DNA from: Peribacillus simplex | GTDB lineage: Bacteria; Bacillota; Bacilli; Bacillales; DSM-1321 | Length of the DNA: 64,000 nucleotides | Assembly (NCBI RefSeq): GCF_030123325.1 | Contig: NZ_CP126106.1 | Span: 319,501-383,500, forward strand | Direction of reading: 5' to 3' | Shown: positions 8,872 to 19,200 of the stretch, in pieces | How the letters are laid out: every line of letters starts with the position of its first letter | Numbering within the stretch: position 1 is the stretch's first letter | The notes under the pieces: generated by a model | Told to the model about the DNA's origin: nothing | The model's input: the letters and a program-made list of their open reading frames with translations, nothing else | Database searches by the model: none | Position numbers and translations under genes: made by a program

Positions 8872-10408
8872 CTATATGTTAGGTGTAGACATCGGTACAA
8901 CAAGTACAAAAGCTGTATTATTCACGAAAAAAGGCGATGTCATCGAGCAGGAGAATATTGGTTATCCTCTTTACACACCGGATATGACAACAGCGGAACA
9001 AGACCCTGAAGAGATTTTTCAGGCCGTTTTGAAAGCCTTTACAAATATAACGAAACAGCATCCAGATAAAAAGATATCATTTATTTCATTTAGCAGTGCG
9101 ATGCATAGTGTTATAGCCATGGATGAAAATGACCAGCCGCTGACCCGTTGTATCACTTGGGCAGATAATCGCAGTGAAGCTTGGGCGCATAAAATAAAAG
9201 ATGAATTGGATGGGCATGAAGTTTACAAACGAACCGGAACACCGATACACCCGATGTCTCCACTATCCAAAATCACCTGGATCGTGAATGATCATCCAGA
9301 GATCGCAACCCATGTTAAAAAGTATATCGGGATTAAAGAATATATCTTTAAAAAGTTCTTTGATCAATATGTTGTCGATTATTCCCTTGCTTCATCTATG
9401 GGCATGATGAATCTCAAAAATTTGGATTGGGATGAAGAAGCCTTGAGAATTGCCGGAATAACGCGTGGACAATTATCTGAGCTCGTACCAACAACAAAGG
9501 TCTTTAACAACTGTGACCCGGATTTAGCAAAACAGATCGGGATTGATCCACAGACCCCCTTTGTCATTGGGGCAAGTGATGGTGTTCTTTCAAATCTAGG
9601 TGTAAACGCGATCCGGAAAGGTGAAATCGCTGTCACGATTGGGACAAGCGGTGCGATTCGGACGATTATAGACGAGCCGAAAACAGACGAAAAAGGAAGA
9701 ATCTTTTGCTATGCCTTAACGGAAAAGCATTGGGTGATTGGCGGGCCGGTAAACAATGGCGGGATGGTCCTTCGCTGGATTCGCGATGAATTTGCTTCTT
9801 CCGAGGTAGAAACAGCTAAAAGGCTTGGCATCGATGCTTATGAAGTCTTGACCAAGATTGCCGAACGTGTAAGACCAGGCGCTGATGGATTGTTATTCCA
9901 TCCATATCTTGCAGGTGAACGTGCACCATTATGGAATCCGGATGTACGGGGGTCATTTTTCGGATTAACACTGTCGCATAAGAAAGAACATATGATTCGG
10001 GCGGCTCTAGAAGGGGTCATTTACAATTTATATACAGTATTTTTAGCCTTAACTGAATGTATGGACGGTCCCGTTACCCGAATTCAAGCTACGGGAGGCT
10101 TCGCAAGGTCGGCTGTTTGGCGGCAAATGATGTCCGATATTTTCGAATCGGAAGTCGTGGTTCCAGAAAGCTACGAAAGTTCGTGCCTGGGTGCTTGTAT
10201 ATTGGGGTTATATGCAACCGGGGAAATTGATTCCTTCGAAGTGGTTTCCGAAATGATAGGCAATACCCACAAGCACACACCGAAGGATGATTCTGTAAAA
10301 GAATATAGGCAACTACTGCCGATTTTTATTAACCTATCAAGGGTATTGGAAAACGAATATACACAGATTGCGAATTATCAAAGAAACTTAATAAATGCTA
10401 CAAAGTAA
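8864..10408 (+). CDS. gntK: Gluconate kinase
   Basis: 514 residues, FGGY sugar-kinase family. It phosphorylates gluconate to 6-phosphogluconate with ATP in the cytoplasm. The N-terminal phosphate-binding loop is DIGTTSTKAVLF at residues 9-20. The C-terminal ATPase half has the characteristic segments GDSGVL-like GASDGVLSNLGVNA, TIGTSGAIRT and ATGGFARSAVWRQMMSDIF. Translation begins at the ATG at 8864 (MTSYMLGVDIG), overlapping the gntR stop; the frame stays open upstream only by chance. The next gene, gntP, starts 18 bases after the stop. Identity with the B. subtilis kinase appears high along the whole length. Confidence 0.95.
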   Translation: MTSYMLGVDIGTTSTKAVLFTKKGDVIEQENIGYPLYTPDMTTAEQDPEEIFQAVLKAFTNITKQHPDKKISFISFSSAMHSVIAMDENDQPLTRCITWADNRSEAWAHKIKDELDGHEVYKRTGTPIHPMSPLSKITWIVNDHPEIATHVKKYIGIKEYIFKKFFDQYVVDYSLASSMGMMNLKNLDWDEEALRIAGITRGQLSELVPTTKVFNNCDPDLAKQIGIDPQTPFVIGASDGVLSNLGVNAIRKGEIAVTIGTSGAIRTIIDEPKTDEKGRIFCYALTEKHWVIGGPVNNGGMVLRWIRDEFASSEVETAKRLGIDAYEVLTKIAERVRPGADGLLFHPYLAGERAPLWNPDVRGSFFGLTLSHKKEHMIRAALEGVIYNLYTVFLALTECMDGPVTRIQATGGFARSAVWRQMMSDIFESEVVVPESYESSCLGACILGLYATGEIDSFEVVSEMIGNTHKHTPKDDSVKEYRQLLPIFINLSRVLENEYTQIANYQRNLINATK

Positions 10409-10426
10409 AGACATGGAGGAATTACA

Positions 10427-11773
10427 ATGCCATTAGTTATTGTCGCTTTAGGAATTGTCGCTTTATTAATTTTAATAATGGGCTTAAAATTAAACACCTT
10501 TATTTCCTTGATCATTGTATCGTTTGGAGTGGCTTTAGCACTTGGGATGCCACTTGATGGAATTGTCAAAACCATTGAAGCTGGATTAGGCGGAACACTT
10601 GGTCACTTAGCGTTAATCTTTGGACTTGGAGCGATGTTGGGTAAGTTGATCGCAGATTCAGGCGGCGCGCAGCGCATTGCCATGACCCTTGTTAAAAAAT
10701 TCGGTGAAAAGAATATTCAATGGGCAGTCGTGGCAGCATCATTTATTATCGGTGTCGCATTGTTTTTTGAAGTGGGATTAGTATTATTAATTCCAATCGT
10801 ATTTGCAATTTCAAGGGAATTGAAAGTTTCGATATTGTATCTTGGTATTCCAATGGTAGCGGCATTATCAGTAACGCACGGTTTCTTACCGCCGCATCCA
10901 GGGCCAACCGTCATCGCTGGTGAATATGGTGCAGACATTGGTCAGGTTTTACTTTACGGTTTCATTATTGCGGTTCCAACCGTTATTTTAGCTGGACCAG
11001 TATTTACGAAGATAGCTAAAAGATTAGTACCTGAATCATTTACGAAAACAGGCAGCATTGCCTCTTTAGGAGAACAAAAATCTTTTAAACTTGAAGAAAC
11101 ACCTGGATTTGGAATCAGTGTATTTACGGCTTTACTTCCGGTTATATTAATGTCAATTGCTACGATTATCACTTTGATGCAAAAAACAATGGGATTTGAA
11201 GATAATGGTCTACTAGCAGCTATCCGTTTTATTGGTGAAGCCGGTACTTCCATGTTGCTTTCCTTGTTATTTGCGGTCTATTCAATGGGATTAGCAAGAA
11301 AGATTCCAATGAAAGATATTATGGAATCTTGTACATCAGCAATCTTGCATATCGGAATGATGCTTTTGATCATAGGGGGCGGAGGAGCCTTCAAGCAAGT
11401 ATTGATCGACGGCGGTGTAGGTGATTATGTAGCTGAATTATTCAAAGGAACATCATTATCACCAATCTTGCTTGCCTGGATCATCGCGGCAATCCTGCGT
11501 ATTTCCTTAGGATCAGCTACCGTTGCTGCCTTAACGACAGCTGGTTTAGTAATTCCGATGTTAGGTCAAACGGACGTTAACCTTGCTCTAGTTGTGCTTG
11601 CTACTGGAGCGGGAAGTTTAATTGCTTCACACGTTAACGATGCTGGTTTCTGGATGTTTAAAGAATATTTTGGTTTAAGCATGAAAGAAACATTTGCAAC
11701 ATGGACCTTGCTTGAGACGATCATTTCAGTAGCTGGATTAGGATTCATTCTATTGCTGAGCTTATTTGTATAA
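10427..11773 (+). CDS. gntP: Gluconate permease
   Basis: 448 residues and highly hydrophobic, with about 12-14 predicted membrane helices. It belongs to the GntP family of proton symporters and imports gluconate. Conserved glycine-rich motifs of the family are visible, such as GLGAMLGKLIADSGGAQRIA in the first half, GFLPPHPGPT in the middle, and GSLIASHVNDAGFWMFKEYF near the end. AGGAGG-like TGGAGGAAT precedes the ATG. It is the third gene of the operon. A hairpin lies between it and gntZ. Confidence 0.95.
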   Translation: MPLVIVALGIVALLILIMGLKLNTFISLIIVSFGVALALGMPLDGIVKTIEAGLGGTLGHLALIFGLGAMLGKLIADSGGAQRIAMTLVKKFGEKNIQWAVVAASFIIGVALFFEVGLVLLIPIVFAISRELKVSILYLGIPMVAALSVTHGFLPPHPGPTVIAGEYGADIGQVLLYGFIIAVPTVILAGPVFTKIAKRLVPESFTKTGSIASLGEQKSFKLEETPGFGISVFTALLPVILMSIATIITLMQKTMGFEDNGLLAAIRFIGEAGTSMLLSLLFAVYSMGLARKIPMKDIMESCTSAILHIGMMLLIIGGGGAFKQVLIDGGVGDYVAELFKGTSLSPILLAWIIAAILRISLGSATVAALTTAGLVIPMLGQTDVNLALVVLATGAGSLIASHVNDAGFWMFKEYFGLSMKETFATWTLLETIISVAGLGFILLLSLFV

Positions 11774-11782
11774 GCCTTTCCC

Positions 11783-11820
11783 GGCAGTAAATCCCTCACT
11801 TATGGCAGGGATTTACTGCC
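11783..11820 (+). terminator. Intercistronic hairpin between gntP and gntZ
   Basis: A 14-base perfect stem (GGCAGTAAATCCCT and its complement) with a 10-base loop has no T-run after it. It is more likely an RNA-stabilising or partly terminating element than a full terminator, and would set a different dose of gntZ. Confidence 0.6.
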
Positions 11821-11852
11821 TATTATTCTTAACATAGAAGGAGCAGAAATAT

Positions 11853-13256
11853 ATGTACAATACAATTGGTGTCATTGGTTTAGGGGTAATGGGCAGTAAT
11901 ATCGCTTTAAATATGGCTAGTAAAGGGGAACAAGTAGCTGTCTATAACTACACACGAGATTTAACGGACCAGCTTGTTGCTGAATTGGACAGTCAGTTGC
12001 TCCATCCGTATTACGAAATTCAAGACTTTGTTCAGTCTCTGGAAACTCCAAGAAAGATTTTTCTAATGGTAACTGCGGGTAAGCCGATCGACTCGGTTAT
12101 CCATTCATTGCTTCCTCATCTTGAATCAGGCGATATTATCATGGACGGCGGCAACTCCCATTACGAAGACACTGAACGCAGATATGATGAATTGATATCC
12201 AAAGGAATCAGTTATTTGGGAATCGGTATTTCTGGTGGGGAAGTAGGGGCGCTAAAGGGACCTTCAATCATGCCGGGTGGAGATAAAGAGGCCTATGAAA
12301 AAGTCGCTCCGATTCTGACAAAAATCGCAGCACAAGTAAATGATGACCCTTGCTGTACCTACATCGGTCCTAAAGGAGCAGGTCATTTTGTGAAAATGGT
12401 ACATAACGGGATTGAGTATGCAGATATGCAATTAATTGCCGAAACCTATACGTTTTTGAGAGAAAAGCTGCATTTGGAAGTTAATGAAATTGCTGACATC
12501 TTTGAAACATGGAATCAAGGTGAACTGAAAAGTTATTTAATCGAAATCACTGCTGAAATCTTAAGGAAAAAAGATGAAGTAACGGGCTTACCCTTGATCG
12601 ATGTGATCCTTGATAAAGCAGGACAAAAAGGCACAGGCAAATGGACCAGCATGCAAGCAATTGATAACGGAATCCCAGCATCGATTATTACAGAGTCTTT
12701 GTTTGCTCGTTACATTTCTGCTTTAAAAGAAGAACGGGTTAATGCAGAAAATATTCTAACAGGCCCTGAGAACAATCAGCAAAATTTAGATAAAAATGAG
12801 TGGATTGACTATATTAGACAAGCATTATATATGGGAAAAGTTTGTGCATACGCGCAAGGTTTCACTCAATATAAAATGACTTCTGAACTTAACGGATGGG
12901 ATTTGCCTTTAAAAGATATTGCGCTGATTTTCCGCGGTGGCTGCATCATTCGTGCAGAATTTTTAAATGTCATTAGCGAAGCCTATCAAAAGCAGCCGGA
13001 TCTGGCGAATTTATTGATCTCACCATATTTTGCCGAAAAGGTTACAGATTATCAGGTAGGATTGCGAAAGGTTGTCTGTGAGGGAATAAACTCCGGTATC
13101 TCGTTCCCATGCTTAAGCGCTTCACTTTCTTATTACGATAGTTATCGAACAGGCATTTCAAATGCTAGTCTTTTGCAGGCACAACGTGATTATTTTGGTG
13201 CACATACCTATGAACGACGTGATTTGGCAGGAGTCTTTCACACAAACTGGCAGTGA
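11853..13256 (+). CDS. gntZ: 6-phosphogluconate dehydrogenase, decarboxylating
   Basis: 467 residues, the usual length. It oxidises and decarboxylates 6-phosphogluconate to ribulose 5-phosphate. The N-terminal Rossmann fold starts with GVIGLGVMGSNIALNMASKG. The substrate and catalytic segments GISGGEVGALKGPSIMPGG, GPKGAGHFVKMVHNGIEYADMQLIAE and GQKGTGKWT are all present, with the catalytic Lys in HFVKMVHN. The helical C-terminal domain ends normally. As the last gnt gene it removes the product of GntK. GGAGCAG precedes the ATG. Coenzyme preference cannot be read safely by eye. Confidence 0.95.
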   Translation: MYNTIGVIGLGVMGSNIALNMASKGEQVAVYNYTRDLTDQLVAELDSQLLHPYYEIQDFVQSLETPRKIFLMVTAGKPIDSVIHSLLPHLESGDIIMDGGNSHYEDTERRYDELISKGISYLGIGISGGEVGALKGPSIMPGGDKEAYEKVAPILTKIAAQVNDDPCCTYIGPKGAGHFVKMVHNGIEYADMQLIAETYTFLREKLHLEVNEIADIFETWNQGELKSYLIEITAEILRKKDEVTGLPLIDVILDKAGQKGTGKWTSMQAIDNGIPASIITESLFARYISALKEERVNAENILTGPENNQQNLDKNEWIDYIRQALYMGKVCAYAQGFTQYKMTSELNGWDLPLKDIALIFRGGCIIRAEFLNVISEAYQKQPDLANLLISPYFAEKVTDYQVGLRKVVCEGINSGISFPCLSASLSYYDSYRTGISNASLLQAQRDYFGAHTYERRDLAGVFHTNWQ

Positions 13257-13328
13257 TGGAAAGTGACAAAGAAACAGTCATTTTTCAATAACCGTTCATG
13301 AATTTAAGACAAGTACTTTACTTCAATA

Positions 13329-13357
13329 AGAGAGTTGCTTTGGCAGCTCTTTTTATT
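13329..13357 (+). terminator. Terminator of the gnt operon
   Basis: An 8-base stem, AGAGTTGC/GCAGCTCT (one G-U pair), with a 4-base loop is followed by TTTTATT. Confidence 0.75.
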
Positions 13358-13392
13358 ATGTAACAAAAGGGGGTTTTTAAATTGGAGGGGGT

Positions 13393-13440
13393 GTGCGGGA
13401 CTCCTGCGGGAAAAGCGTGTCCAGGGGAGATCCCGCAGGC
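13393..13440. repeat. Fragment of a dispersed Bacillus-type GC-rich repeat
   Basis: GCGGGACTCCTGCGGGAAAA followed by AGATCCCGCAGGC has the typical core of a palindromic GC-rich intergenic repeat common in Bacillus and relatives, where CCTGCGGG and CCCGCAGG form a hairpin. The usual right-hand part is missing, so this is a truncated copy. A separate scrap of the same family lies at 24216-24258. Confidence 0.5.
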
Positions 13441-13466
13441 TTTAATTAAGAGGCTGGAAATTTTAG

Positions 13467-13814
13467 TTATGGCATTTTAATTGGTGCATTTAATTGATGA
13501 TAATCCCTATATGATCGATAAGATACAATTTTTTTATCCTGATAATGTCCATCCAACTGCAAAATTTTAGATTTATTGGTTTCTAAATAATAATTATACC
13601 CTTCTGTTTCTAAACTATGGAAGGCATAGGAAATTCCAAGCATTTGTTTCTTGGTGACTTTTGCATCAGGGTGATGTTGTATGAAATCAGCTAATTGTTG
13701 TACAGATGTTGATGGAGTGTCTGCGATATTAAATAATGTTTCCTTAATATTAGTCTTTACTTTATTCAAAGTAGTTTTTGCTTTATGTTTGATTTTGTTG
13801 GAACGCCTTGTCAT
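13467..13814 (-). CDS. Hypothetical protein, 115 residues
   Basis: A small, soluble, basic protein I do not recognise. The N-terminal 30 residues are strongly basic (MTRRSNKIKHKAKTTLNKVK). The middle contains STSVQQLADFIQHHPDAKVTKKQMLG, which has the look of a helical bundle, and the C terminus is tyrosine-rich. The ATG at 13814 is preferred to the upstream in-frame start at 13889 because GGGAGTG lies 8 bases before it. It stands alone on the minus strand, convergent with the gnt operon. A DNA- or RNA-binding role is possible given the charge but unsupported. Confidence 0.6.
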   Translation of the reverse strand: MTRRSNKIKHKAKTTLNKVKTNIKETLFNIADTPSTSVQQLADFIQHHPDAKVTKKQMLGISYAFHSLETEGYNYYLETNKSKILQLDGHYQDKKIVSYRSYRDYHQLNAPIKMP

Positions 13815-14146
13815 AAATATCACTCCCACTCTGATTATAGTTAAAAGATTTATTATCTTATTTCCAATCAGCAAACGGAGTAAACACAAAATTGAAACCT
13901 GGGAGAACTTCTACTAAAAGAGAAAAAGTCTTGGTGTAAAAGATAATGTTTTTTGGGAGGTTTAATACTCAGTATAAGTGGTATATAAAGGATATCGGTT
14001 TATAGCAGTTTATTCCCACTGCTACCTTCATTATGTTAGGGGTCCTTTACGAAATAGTATCGTTTCCTGAATAATGTCGACTAGTAGCTCATATTCTTCT
14101 TTTGATTATTACTAATTATTTTCAAATAATAAAGGAGTGATAGATC

Positions 14147-14341
14147 ATGAGGCAAATGTGTATTTACTGTTTTAAATGGGCTGACATGGATACGATGACA
14201 CCAATTTTTGAACAAGGCAGGGAGTTCGTCAATTATTATTGCGAAGATTGTGTTACTGCTGTTATGGATAATTTGTTTAAGCTTCCATACAAACATGGTC
14301 GTTCCTATTCCGATGTATGCGAACAATCAAGAACCCACTAG
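14147..14341 (+). CDS. Small protein with two CxxC pairs, probable zinc ribbon
   Basis: 64 residues with CIYC at 5-8 and CEDC near 32-35, the spacing of a small zinc-binding treble-clef or ribbon. An excellent ribosome site, AAAGGAGTGATAG, precedes the ATG, which argues that it is expressed. The rest is mildly basic, with KHGRSYSDVCEQSRTH at the end. Function is unknown. Similar tiny CxxC proteins in Bacillus are usually of no known role. No operon partners. Confidence 0.6.
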   Translation: MRQMCIYCFKWADMDTMTPIFEQGREFVNYYCEDCVTAVMDNLFKLPYKHGRSYSDVCEQSRTH

Positions 14342-14985
14342 CATCAAGCCAAGCCTTTTAATAGTTAAGCGATCGCTCATAGTCCATCTCAAAAGAGAAG
14401 GGCTTTTTTTGTTCGGGTTCTTCCTTTTCTTAATAATATTGCATTTTGCTCAAATGCCTTAATATAGGGGGAAACGGGGATTCAGAAATGAGTGCTCACC
14501 TAACATATGAATATCTTTAAAGTCGAAGGTCTCCCACAGTTTATTGATGGGTGGCCTTTTGTTGGATTCTTTTCAATCCTACTCCTACATTAAAGAACTG
14601 CCTGCCTGGCTGAAATGAAATGTACCGTCACATTTAAAAGCAATGTAACTGCAAGTAATTCCTCACGTAATTTGTCAGGAGGTTTAAAGCCTAGTTATTT
14701 CAACCCACTTAAACAATATGATCATGCCGAATATTATTAAGTGGTACTCATGAGGTAGTATATCGAATTGAGGAAAAATAAAATAGGATGTACATGATTT
14801 GATCCTGAAAATTTTGAATTTGGATTAGATATTAAACAAAATGTTCTTATATACAACAGATGGGTATCTAAATAAAGTTATCGTAATTTGTCTCTAGCTT
14901 TAACAATATTGCTCTTTATTTATTGGATAAGAATTTTATCAAAAAAAACAGTTAAGAAACTAAAGCATTTAAGGGGAAGATTAAC
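14342..14985. other. Gene-poor accessory stretch
   Basis: A terminator-like hairpin lies at about 14530-14566 (GGTCTCCCA with TGGGTGGCC, then TTTTGTT). Around 14585-14760 there are short open stretches with multiple stops that may be the remains of a gene (SYIKELPAWLK). I could not identify them. Confidence 0.35.
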
Positions 14986-15201
14986 CTGTTAAAGGAATTC
15001 TATGTTTGTTATACTCTTGACGCTGATGTTAAGTGGGAGAAAATAAAAAAAGGAATGAGCAGTAAAAAAGAGGATGTTTTACAAGAAGTCCTAAAAAGCA
15101 TGGAACTCTGTGAGTATTTTATTGTAAAAAGTGAAAGTAAACATCATATTATCAATACATCTTTAATCCGTTATATACGTATTTTTGATGAAAAAAAGTA
15201 A
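14986..15201 (+). CDS. Possible small protein gene or fresh remnant without a normal start codon
   Basis: The frame is open from 14956 to the stop at 15201 and reads like a genuine soluble protein of about 70 residues (KEFYVCYTLDADVKWEKIKK, later SKHHIINTSLIRYIRIF). There is no ATG, GTG or TTG before it in frame. A CTG at 14986 has AAGGGGAAG 6 bases upstream, and the following codon is TTA, so an original ATG may have been lost. Product unknown. Treat it as a low-confidence gene or recent pseudogene. Confidence 0.35.
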   Translation: MLKEFYVCYTLDADVKWEKIKKGMSSKKEDVLQEVLKSMELCEYFIVKSESKHHIINTSLIRYIRIFDEKK

Positions 15202-15247
15202 TCTCACTCCTGCTTTCTTATAATATAAGTTATGGTTGTATTCTCCT

Positions 15248-15492
15248 AACAGTCTATCTGGGAGGGGATTTTTCTTTGGGAAAAAAGGGGCAAACCTTTC
15301 ATGCATATACAGAATAATAAAGCGTAAAGTTGCAAAAAAGTGATGTGCAAATAGCTAATTGGGTAAAGAAAGTCCAAAATAATGAGCCATTTAAGACCAG
15401 CGTGGTATATCGAATCAGTAAATATTGAAGAAGAAAATTTTTATCTGAAAGCGCAGGTGGACTATTTGTACAAAAACAGCTGAGCAAGCTTA
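15248..15492 (+). mobile_element. IS3-family orfA remnant
   Basis: Behind a leader, CTGGGAGGGGATTTTTCT, the translation in shifting frames gives GKKGQTFHAYTE, then NWVKKVQNNEPF, then EEENFYLKAQVDYL. This is the order found in IS3-type OrfA proteins (HTH region, KKW/KKV segment, then the LKAQVEYLKK leucine-zipper helix). Internal deletions and frameshifts make it non-functional and no orfB is seen. The same leader occurs at 34434. Confidence 0.55.
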
Positions 15493-15535
15493 AGTTGTAT
15501 TCATGGTCGGTTAACACTTTGAAAGGAATGTAAAG

Positions 15536-16228
15536 ATGAATAAAGAACTAGAGGATGATTTTATTGAGGCATTAATGGTTTCCCTTCAAGACGAAAGGGT
15601 CATTGAAAAGATAAAAACAATAGCAGAATCGGGCTCGTTTAGTCAAATGGGGGTACCTAAAGAGCTGCTGAGAGAAAAAGAAAAAGAAATTGCAAAGCTC
15701 CAGCAAGAGATTGAGTCGAAAAAAGAGGAAATTAGTGAGTACCGAATAATGATTGACCTACTAAATGAGAAAATGGACTCCTATTTTAATGAATTGCAAA
15801 AGAGAAGAGCAGACTACCGGGAAGCAGAAGAACTTTTCGAAGCTGTTCAACAATTATCAGAAACCACTAAAAATTCCTTGAAAGGAATCTTCAAGGGCGG
15901 TTCAGTGCAGGAATTTATTGTCTGTGGTGTGCAATATGAAAACATTTCATCTTTGTGGGATTTTATAAAAAACGAGATTATGGAAGGGAGGGAGCAGGAA
16001 AGAGTTATTTTGCTTGCCCTTTTTCAGTATTTCTTTCAACAATACAGTAAAACATACGATACTCCTTTATATAATTTACAGGAAGTGAAAATGAATGAGG
16101 TCTTCAGAGAAGACTTGTACATAAGAGCCCTCAATAGCAAAATATCCGGGAACATTACGGACATCCTGCTGCCAGGGTATATGAGCATTAATGGTAAAAC
16201 CATTAAAAAATCCGTTGTGAGAATTTAG
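15536..16228 (+). CDS. GrpE-like coiled-coil cofactor of the adjacent Hsp70-like protein
   Basis: 230 residues. About residues 45-100 form a strong heptad coiled coil (LREKEKEIAKLQQEIESKKE...). A helical middle follows. The C-terminal segment, LLPGYMSINGKTIKKSVVRI, has the spacing of the GrpE beta-wing end (GY, a short loop, then basic-hydrophobic strand). GrpE releases ADP from DnaK-type chaperones, and an Hsp70-like gene starts only 38 bases downstream, so I infer a dedicated nucleotide-exchange or coupling role. The overall similarity is too low for a firm assignment, and it is clearly not the housekeeping grpE. GAAAGGAATG precedes the ATG. It sits directly after an IS remnant, consistent with an acquired module. 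Confidence 0.6.
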   Translation: MNKELEDDFIEALMVSLQDERVIEKIKTIAESGSFSQMGVPKELLREKEKEIAKLQQEIESKKEEISEYRIMIDLLNEKMDSYFNELQKRRADYREAEELFEAVQQLSETTKNSLKGIFKGGSVQEFIVCGVQYENISSLWDFIKNEIMEGREQERVILLALFQYFFQQYSKTYDTPLYNLQEVKMNEVFREDLYIRALNSKISGNITDILLPGYMSINGKTIKKSVVRI

Positions 16229-16266
16229 CAGGCGAAAAAGAGAATGAAAATAAAGGAGAAATAACA

Positions 16267-19200
16267 ATGACATCGATTATTATCCCAGAGATTGAAGAAG
16301 GCATTGAAAAAATCCTTCTTATGCAATGGTATAAACAGCCGGGCGATTATATTACGGTGGGCGAAAGCTTAGCCAAATTCAGCTGTGAGGGCATCGAATT
16401 TGACCTTTTTTCAGAAAAAGAAGGTACCCTTAAAGAATTGAATGTAGCGGAGGACACTATAGTCAAGATTGGTGATCTGATATGTTATCTGGATTCTGGT
16501 GAAGCTCTTTCAGAAGAATTAATAATAGAAGTTGAAAAGCAAGAAATGATAGAAGATGAAGAGCCCCTTGAGAACGTTACAAGTTTAGCTGAAAAAAATA
16601 ACATAGACAGTTCTATATACTTAATGAATAAGAACGAAGAGCAGGTTCTATTCTCACCTGAGTCCCAAACCGTTCCGGTCTCAACCATTTCAATGACTTA
16701 TAAAGAAGTGAGATCTTTAATCAGCCATTTATATCAGAGTGCAGAAGAAACCTTTTTTAAAGATGAAGCGAGCTTCTTTCAAGATATTAAAAAAATGCTC
16801 CGTTCCAGATGGGTTTACATGAATAACGGGAATGTTATATATGATCACAACATTGCAGCTTTATTTCCTTATAGAAAATACTATGAATTAATGGACGAAG
16901 ATTTTGACTACAAAGAGCATCTGGACGTTTCCGGTTTTAAAGGTGATGCCATGACACGAGAAGAAGCTGCCAAAAGTTTCAATACAACCGATCACCCTAT
17001 ATATAAGAAAATAATAGCTTTAGAGGATTACTCCACGAGTAAAAATCCTTCCATTTCAAGGATATTTGCCAATCAGACGGCTAACTCTTCTAAATCAATA
17101 GCGTTTAAATTCAACGGGTACGACATTCAAAGTTTCGATGTTGTAAATCAAAAAAACAATTTGCTGGGCAAAGGATTTTTCGTTCCCGTTTTCCGTTTAA
17201 ATGGGGAAAATGCCTTTGGAATCAATGATCAAGTGGCTCTCCATCTCTGGCTGGAAAACCGTTTAGTACCAAGTGGATTAAGTGCAGAACGCCAGAAGGA
17301 GTATGATTATTTGCTGGCATTGTATCAATTAAAGGGTTTAGATCATGAAAGTTTTCTAAAAGAATTGCCATCAATAGCTATCGATTCCAAGACGTTTTAT
17401 GAGAAGCTTTTAAACTCTGAAAAAGTAAGAGCTGATATTGATACATATGATGAAAAGATGCTAACAGATCCAAACCGAGGACATTGGGATTTATGGCCTG
17501 TCCTCTCTGATGAAAAACCTTTAACGATAAAACTGAATGAAGAAATAATGGCCAGAAACCCCAAAATGGATATTAGGGAGGACGGCATAGTTGGCATTGA
17601 TTTTGGAACCAAAAGTACAGTGGTCGTTCATCAAGAGGAAAGTGATTTTACTCTTCCCATGCGTATTGGGGTTGGCTACCTTAACACGGAAGTACAAGAT
17701 TGGCATTATGAAAATCCAACCGTGATTGAATTTATTGATTTAGAACATTTCCTGGAGCTTTATCAAGAAAAGGAAGGAAGGCCAGATACAAGGTGGCAGG
17801 ATGTGACGGTTTCCCACAATGCTCTTAACAATTTGATGAATGGAAAGAGTGACCATTATTATTCCATATTGAATAATCTAAAGCAGTGGGCTGGAGAAAA
17901 GAGAAACGAGCTCCGATTAAAAGACAAGAGGGGATATGCCGTTGTACTGCGTTCCTTTCTGGACTTAGCCGACCAGGAAATCAACCCAATTGAGTTATAC
18001 GCTTACTATCTCGGTTTGTATATCAATAACCAGAACAATGGGATATACCTGGACTACACCTTGTCTTTTCCAGTGACGTATGAAAAAGAGGTAAGAGAAA
18101 AAATTCTAAAGTGTTTTGAGTGTGGGTTAAAAAAGACGCTTCCTATGCCGATTCAGCAAGATGAAGAATTAATGAAAAAGTTTCGTGTCACCGCTGGGGC
18201 GAGCGAACCTGCTGCCTATGCCGTTTGTGCGTTACAGGAATACGGGTTTGAACCGGAAGATGATGAAAAGACGTACTATGGTGTGTTTGATTTTGGCGGA
18301 GGAACGACAGATTTTGATTTTGGTATTTGGCGTGAAGCGGGCTTGAAAGAAAGCAGATATGATTATGTCATCGAGCATTTTGCAGCGGGCGGGGACCGTT
18401 ATTTAGGTGGAGAGAACATGCTAGAGCTTTTGGCGTTCCAAGTGTTTAAAAACAACCAAAGAACAATGCGTGAGCTAAATATTCCTTTTACTCTCCCAGC
18501 AGAATGTGTCAAATTTCCAGGAAGTGAAACGCTGATTAATGAGTCGCAAGAATCCTATTTAAATACGAAACAATTGGTAGAAAAATTAAGGCCGCTTTGG
18601 GAAAGGCATGAACGGTATGAAGAACAGTTTGGAAAAGGCATGATTCGGGCAGACTTGTTTGACAAAGCCGGACACGCAAAACTAAATGTGGAACTTTTGA
18701 TCGATCAAGATGAAATGGAACAACTGATTGAGGAAAGAATTGAAAAAGGCATTAAAAATTTCTTTGAGTCATTAAGGCGTGCTTTTGCCCGATCAGAACC
18801 TAGTAAAATTAATAAAGTAAATATACTGCTTGCGGGTAATTCAAGTAAATCCCCGGTCGTTATGAATCTATTTAATAAATGGATTGAAAGGGAAGTGCAG
18901 AACACTCAAAATTGGGGAGAAGTGTCTGATAATCTTTTTGAGATTCTTCCACCACTGGGGACGGAAGGCGCTTATTTAAAGCAAGAAGAGAGAAACAGAG
19001 TGGTTAACCGAGATATTTTAACAGCCCCTACAGGAAAAACAGGCGTTGCCTTTGGGCTTGTACAAAGCAGAAAAGGCGGAAGTATAAAAGTTATTGACCG
19101 TGATATGATCAACGGTGAATCAAAGTTCAAGTATTTTCTTGGCATCGGGAGAAAAGGGAAATTAAAAACAGTGATTGATCAAGAAGAAGAGTATAGCAAA

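Noticed and set aside
13681..13917. 78-codon plus-strand frame opposite the 115-residue gene
   Set aside because: It is the antisense shadow of the minus-strand gene, which has the better ribosome site and composition.
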